Under the pieces are notes generated by a model that worked only from the letters and a program-made list of their open reading frames with translations, searched no databases and was not told the DNA's origin. Below are positions 43,101 through 46,878 of a DNA stretch of 46,878 bases, one piece after another. Source of the DNA: Comamonadaceae bacterium (GTDB lineage Bacteria > Pseudomonadota > Gammaproteobacteria > Burkholderiales > Burkholderiaceae_C); NCBI GenBank assembly GCA_027486495.1, contig JAIXOZ010000138.1:1-46878 (forward strand), in the 5' to 3' direction. The position numbers and the translations under genes are program-made. Numbering within the stretch: position 1 is the stretch's first letter; each line of letters opens with the position of its first letter.

Positions 43101-46100
43101 AATCGCCCGTAGACCGCACCTCGATGCCCGGTGTCAAACGCAAACCACTGGGTGCCTGCAAACGCGACAGAACGCCTGATCGCCCCCACATGAAGCGCGT
43201 GGCGTCCCCAGCCATCTTGCCGGCACTGCCCGCATTCAAATTGCTGTCTGAATCGGTCAATTCGCTGATGGAGTTGCTGCTGCCGCTCAGTTGGTAAGTC
43301 TTGACCGCCTCGATCACCGTGTCACGACTGCCCGTCACGCTGCCCTTGAACTGCGCCACCGCCACATCGCTGCCGTTGTCCGTTCGGGGGGCGCGCAAAG
43401 TCACTGTGCCGTTTTGTCCAGCCCCAAGGCCCGACACATCGATCTTCGCGCCCGCTTGCAATGACAAACTCGCACCTTTGTCGGTTGCTGTCGGTGCCAG
43501 ACCGTCCGCATTCGACACGCCCAACACCACCACACCACCATCGCCTGCCGAGCCTGCATCGGTCAGCGCTGCCTGGGTGGCATTCGCACGCAACACGGCG
43601 GTTGAGGCCAATGTCAATTGGCCTTGGTTGCCCGAAGCCTGAGCCTGGCTGGCATACAGCTCTATCCGTCCACCTTGAGCACCACGGGCGTCCAGCTCAC
43701 CGGCCACCGTCAAGTTGCCCCGGTCTACCGCCACCGAAATCTCATGCGCCTGCATGCGCCCGCTGGCGCTCAGCGTCACATCGCCCTGGCGCACACGCAC
43801 TTCGCGCGAGGCGGTCATGCCCGCCGCATTCAACTTGGCGTTCAGGGCATCAAAGGCCTCAGCGTCTTTGATGCGCCCCACATCCAGGCTGAAACTGCCC
43901 TGCAACGGCGCACGGGCCAGACCACTGTCGATGGCAGTTTCGGCCGCACCTTTCAATTGCCCGAGCATGTTGAAGGCACCGTTTTGCGTTTTGGCCGCCG
44001 TCACTTGCAAGCTGCCCGCATCAGCGCCTTGGGCGCTGATATCTACCACCGACTGTGCCCCTAAGGTCACCGCCGCTGCACCGCCGTCCAACACCACGCT
44101 GCCCCCCGGCGTGTAGGCGTGGCCGCTGCCAAAATTTTGGGTCACCCCGCGTACATCGAGCTGACCCTGGCCCACTGCACCCACCGTCACGCCCGTGGTG
44201 GCCTCGTCCGATGCCCGCACCACAATGCGGCCCGAGGGGGCCGACACGATCGTGTCGATGGCCACATTGCGCCCCTGCAAAGTCCAAGCGCCACCCAAGC
44301 CCAGAGCCTCGGCAGAGGCTGCACGGCCATCGGCCTCGGGTTCTAGCTTCAAATCTTTGCCTGCCGTCAACACCGCCGCAGCACCGTCCAGCGTGGCCAG
44401 TCGAGCGGCAGACACTGTCACCGCGCCAGCCGACTGCAAGCTGCCATCCGTTGCCGTGGCCACCACATCGCCTTGCGACTTCAAAGTCAATTTCTCGAAG
44501 CCCAACACATCCAAATGGCCGGCACCGAGCAGAATTTGTTTGGCATCGACAGTCAAGCTGCCCGCCAATGGCTTGGGGTCAAGCTGAGCTTCAGACGCAG
44601 CGCCCGCCAAGGTCACCACATCGGCGTTCAGCGTCAAGCTCTGACCATGCCCTTCCAGCGCTGGGGCACTCACTGTCAAACTTTTCAAAGAACCCTTGCC
44701 CACCGTCACCTCACCAAACACACCAATGCTGCCATCGCTGCGCAAGGTCAAGCTGTCCAAGCGGTTCAGCATGGCCAAGTTGGTGCCCTTCAGGCTGGCC
44801 ACACCAGCCTCATCGGGGGCGCTGTCGCCCAGTGTGATCTGCGGCGCACTCACACCCAAATCGGCACCCCGGCTCAAATTCAAACCGCCTTGCAAACGCA
44901 TGCCCACGGCCGCATCCAACCAGGCCGAACCGGTTGCGCCCAAGCTGGCACCGTTGGCCAGATCCACGCGCCCTTGCGCAGCGGGCAAGCCGGCCTCGCG
45001 GGTCACGGTCAAGCCTTTGGCCGCACTCAGTGCCACCAAAGCACCATCTTGCCGACCATCGGTGACATCCAACCACAAGGGTTGCACCGGGTGGCTCACA
45101 GTGCCGCTGGCCTGCACCTGCGCCAGACCCGATAGCTCCAGGCTGTTGCGGGCCGCCAGCAACCACTCAGGGCCCTGCAGGGCCTGCGCGCTGTTGTTCA
45201 AACGCAGTGTGTCTGCGGTAGCTTGCACATGCACCCCATCGGCCTGCCAGGTGCGCTGACCACCCAAGAGCACACTCTCGGCCCCCAAGCCCACCAACTC
45301 GCTGGCCAACACTTGCACGCTTTGGCCTGCGTTGTTTCCGCCGTTACTGGCTTTGTAGCTGACCACATCCAAGTTGGCGGCCGACACATCGGCCGTGCCA
45401 CGCTGCCCTTGGGCCGCACCCAAACGCGTCTCGCCTTGCAAACTGATGGACGAAGCCATTTGTGCGCTTTTCGCCGCCAGTACCTGAATGCTCAAATGCC
45501 CTGCATCGGCAGGCAAGGCAGGGTCGCTCACGCCTTTGCGCACGGCCTCGGCCTGGAAGAAGTCGTCCGCGTTGTACTGCTTGAATTCGCTGCTCTTGGC
45601 AATCACATCGGCTGGCAAAACCCTGAAGCCCGATGTGCGTGTGTCGCCACGCCCATCGGCGCTGTTGCTCCGGTAGCCCGAGACGGTGTAAGAACCGTCC
45701 AGGTTTTTCACGTTGCTGCCCGCGCTCATGTCGCGCAAACCGGCTTGGGCCTGCACCGCAAACCCTCCGGGCAACAAAGCGTAGTGACCGGGCAACAAGG
45801 TGTAGTGCCCCGCCGCCAAACCGGGCACGCCGGACAAATACACCTGTTCGCCCACACGCAAACCGGCTGTGCCTTCATACACATCGAGCGGTGCGACCGG
45901 CGCGCTAAAGCCCGGCAAGACCGCAAAAGCGTTTTGCAAGATGTCTTGCGAGCCGCCCGGCCCCGGCACAAAGTCATAGGTCTTGACTTGGCCACCGCCG
46001 CTCAGGTCCAGCACTGCACCGGCTTGTTGCTGCACCACCGGCGCTTGCACGGCAATGGATTTACTGGGCAATCGCAGCTCACCCAGCTCGGCATTGGGCG

Positions 46101-46878
46101 CATAACTGCTGGTCAGCTTTAATTCTTTGGTGTTGGCCAGGGTGTAAGTCCAGTCCGTGCCATTGGTCATGCGACCCAACAGCACAGGCGTGGCCGCGTT
46201 GCCCGCCACCGAAGTCACACTGCCGGGCGTGAACACCACCGATTCGTTGGCGAGCAGTCGAATTTGACCTTGTGGTGCCAACAAGCGCCCGCCTTGCTCA
46301 ATCTGGTCGGCACGCACGGTGACCACGCCAGCGGCCGACAAAACCGGACCAGCACTGCCCGTCTGGCTTGAAATGCTCACACGGCTGGGCTGTGCATCGG
46401 CATGCAGCGCCAGTTCAAACTGCGTCAAAGTGCTGGGGTAAATTTGCTGCGCCTTGAGGTTCAATGCGTGACCGGTGTCCAGCCGCCCTGTCAAAGCAGC
46501 GGCCCCTGGTGCGCTCACATCGTCTGGGCTCAGGCCCACCAAGCGAATGTCGCTTGTGGCTTGCAAATTCACCTGGCCAAAACCTTGTGTGGCCATCTGG
46601 CCTTGCAAGTCCAGCGTGGTGGCTTGCACAGTCAAGCTGGCGGTGCCGTCTGCGGCCAAGCCAGCGTTGTCTTGGTAACGCGCATCGTTGTTACCCAGGC
46701 TTACATAAGGGGCAGCCAAACGGGCCGACTGCGCGCCTTCAGCGGTAGCCAATTGCGGGGCATCCAGGGTCAGCGAAGACGCCAAGGCCAGGTCCAATCC
46801 ATCTCCCAGCGCGATCTGGTTTTGGCTTTTCACAGCCAAGCGGCTCACGCCTGCTGCGGCCAAAGCAGCCACGGGCAC
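40102..46878 (-). CDS. giant filamentous-haemagglutinin-like protein (C-terminal DUF3739-type), 5' end missing
   Basis: At least 2,258 residues of an extracellular-type protein; the N-terminus lies beyond the right edge. The sequence is a long series of short beta-strand repeats rich in Gly, Ala, Leu, Val, Thr and Asn with motifs such as LTVSAPAL, IEAGQDVQGA, VTAGRSVGVEA and MAGRDVVDS, as in right-handed beta-helix adhesins. The C-terminal several hundred residues (GGNILVYGSQFKTEQGG, PKGSVIAGLVSIPFY, FIVNQGRVFTLGGGDITM) match the filamentous haemagglutinin family with DUF3739. The very end is an acidic run followed by five lysines and a Gly/Asn tail. No two-partner secretion barrel (FhaC/TpsB) is in the window. 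It is followed after 50 bases by the ExbB fusion gene. Confidence 0.88.
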   Translation of the reverse strand: MPVAALAAAGVSRLAVKSQNQIALGDGLDLALASSLTLDAPQLATAEGAQSARLAAPYVSLGNNDARYQDNAGLAADGTASLTVQATTLDLQGQMATQGFGQVNLQATSDIRLVGLSPDDVSAPGAAALTGRLDTGHALNLKAQQIYPSTLTQFELALHADAQPSRVSISSQTGSAGPVLSAAGVVTVRADQIEQGGRLLAPQGQIRLLANESVVFTPGSVTSVAGNAATPVLLGRMTNGTDWTYTLANTKELKLTSSYAPNAELGELRLPSKSIAVQAPVVQQQAGAVLDLSGGGQVKTYDFVPGPGGSQDILQNAFAVLPGFSAPVAPLDVYEGTAGLRVGEQVYLSGVPGLAAGHYTLLPGHYALLPGGFAVQAQAGLRDMSAGSNVKNLDGSYTVSGYRSNSADGRGDTRTSGFRVLPADVIAKSSEFKQYNADDFFQAEAVRKGVSDPALPADAGHLSIQVLAAKSAQMASSISLQGETRLGAAQGQRGTADVSAANLDVVSYKASNGGNNAGQSVQVLASELVGLGAESVLLGGQRTWQADGVHVQATADTLRLNNSAQALQGPEWLLAARNSLELSGLAQVQASGTVSHPVQPLWLDVTDGRQDGALVALSAAKGLTVTREAGLPAAQGRVDLANGASLGATGSAWLDAAVGMRLQGGLNLSRGADLGVSAPQITLGDSAPDEAGVASLKGTNLAMLNRLDSLTLRSDGSIGVFGEVTVGKGSLKSLTVSAPALEGHGQSLTLNADVVTLAGAASEAQLDPKPLAGSLTVDAKQILLGAGHLDVLGFEKLTLKSQGDVVATATDGSLQSAGAVTVSAARLATLDGAAAVLTAGKDLKLEPEADGRAASAEALGLGGAWTLQGRNVAIDTIVSAPSGRIVVRASDEATTGVTVGAVGQGQLDVRGVTQNFGSGHAYTPGGSVVLDGGAAAVTLGAQSVVDISAQGADAGSLQVTAAKTQNGAFNMLGQLKGAAETAIDSGLARAPLQGSFSLDVGRIKDAEAFDALNAKLNAAGMTASREVRVRQGDVTLSASGRMQAHEISVAVDRGNLTVAGELDARGAQGGRIELYASQAQASGNQGQLTLASTAVLRANATQAALTDAGSAGDGGVVVLGVSNADGLAPTATDKGASLSLQAGAKIDVSGLGAGQNGTVTLRAPRTDNGSDVAVAQFKGSVTGSRDTVIEAVKTYQLSGSSNSISELTDSDSNLNAGSAGKMAGDATRFMWGRSGVLSRLQAPSGLRLTPGIEVRSTGDLTVSVNEQAVNVSERGWDLNTWRFVGEAGALTLRAQGDLNVRGSISDGFVNNGLAMPLWALDSSPQSWNLRLVGGADATAAKPTQTLTGTGDVSLRYARPVLEEQVPVALVRTGTGSIDVAAGRNVVLGSAVWRDPDGDVTLDRSYGAAVYTAGYARDLTGTGFTVPKNERNSVYGDSTLTPAAFGRQGGAIRIEAGQDVQGAVVPQLVNNWLFRQGNSRLAADGVTRVFDGANTAWWARPDHLGTGIATLAGGDVQIRAGGTVNDVLANVASNAYMTAGSDGLVQASRFVEQGGGDLRVQAGQDILGGQFYTQKGSMTLRAGQNIAAGAIKGFDVMAPEQLDANGDAVDVYTALKPVLALGDGTADVTAGRSVGVEAIYNPTLARQNLSNLKEAAQSSAFMSYGVSSGVRMTAVGGGVTLTNNGLLLANLNVELPSYDEAGQLLNPLYVLSPGQVKAVALGGDVRVLDGMGLAAAASGQLELMAKRSVNLAAYGPLYSGVIMLDHDPAALSVPTAPVSMEASQVNLLVGRRNNTLAGHMPGQLHAGDAQPVRLVALEGDVFAEVPPSTDRSYGTALLNLPKKAEILAGRDVRNLGFAVQHNRSSDATWVMAGRDVVDSTDPDKENPVKHAVTGPGLLGLVARRDIDLGNSQGVVTRGNLDNAYLPEGGAAIMALAGASLPKADALSTPAALEKKSAAFVDGVVEAAKDGLAAFDKTIAERYAVNTLKGGNILVYGSQFKTEQGGSLDLMAPKGSVIAGLVSIPFYLQSKAASENGIFTVRGGEIRVLVGQDFIVNQGRVFTLGGGDITMISQYGNIDAGRGSKTASSAPPPLLTTDASGNTKIDISGSISGSGIATLQTSDKQAASDVVALAPRGIFDAGDAGVRSTGKVQIEAAVVLNSSNISASGGVSGAVVVDSGAAPAPAAASNTSATPDTSRAAATTAAQSLTLSVDVMGYGSEAATDEEGDEDDDSDGKKKKKNSGNKGNEPGAAVTNKAPG

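Overview
The window looks like chromosomal DNA of a betaproteobacterium, most probably a Comamonadaceae member of the Limnohabitans/Rhodoferax/Curvibacter type. This is inferred from the moderately high G+C, the trxA-rho-rpmE2 order and the protein flavour; no marker gene fixes the genus. No tRNA, rRNA, CRISPR array or insertion sequence was recognised. Coding density is high and genes commonly overlap by 1-14 bases.

Left part (1-8,440): the start of an alpha/beta hydrolase, a TonB-dependent receptor, an RhlE-type DEAD-box helicase, a small unknown protein and an HI0933-family flavoprotein lie on the minus strand. On the plus strand follow thioredoxin, transcription terminator Rho and zinc-independent (type B) ribosomal protein L31, each separated by clear hairpin terminators or a recognisable promoter. 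About 370 bp of non-coding DNA then carries an interspersed palindromic repeat.

Envelope part (8,441-24,864): a large membrane protein, a MATE transporter and polyphosphate kinase 2 are followed by a surface-sugar module (NAD-sugar epimerase, PAP2 phosphatase, flippase-like protein, DPM/ArnC-like GT2, two ArnT/PMT-like membrane glycosyltransferases, a second PAP2 phosphatase). Next comes a lipid-flavoured group: phosphatidylserine decarboxylase, a long class III aminotransferase, an Mpo1/DUF962-like membrane protein and a GT4 glycosyltransferase. The last two are divergent and each is preceded by a sequence resembling a Pho box.

Right part (24,879-46,878): about 22 kb of co-directional minus-strand genes. 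In order of transcription: a giant filamentous-haemagglutinin-like protein (5' end outside the window), an ExbB channel fused to DUF2341 and LamG-like domains, two ExbD proteins, TonB, a beta-barrel putative porin, a periplasmic coiled-coil protein, then (after a 90-bp tandem REP-like repeat and another Pho-box-like promoter) a T2SS/type IV pilus hybrid: GspG, GspF, GspE, PilM/N/O/P-like proteins, a lipoprotein secretin with TPRs, and three further pseudopilin-like proteins. I propose that these form one dedicated envelope machine, perhaps for export or surface handling of the giant protein, and that the T2SS-like half may respond to phosphate limitation. This is the most interesting part of the window.
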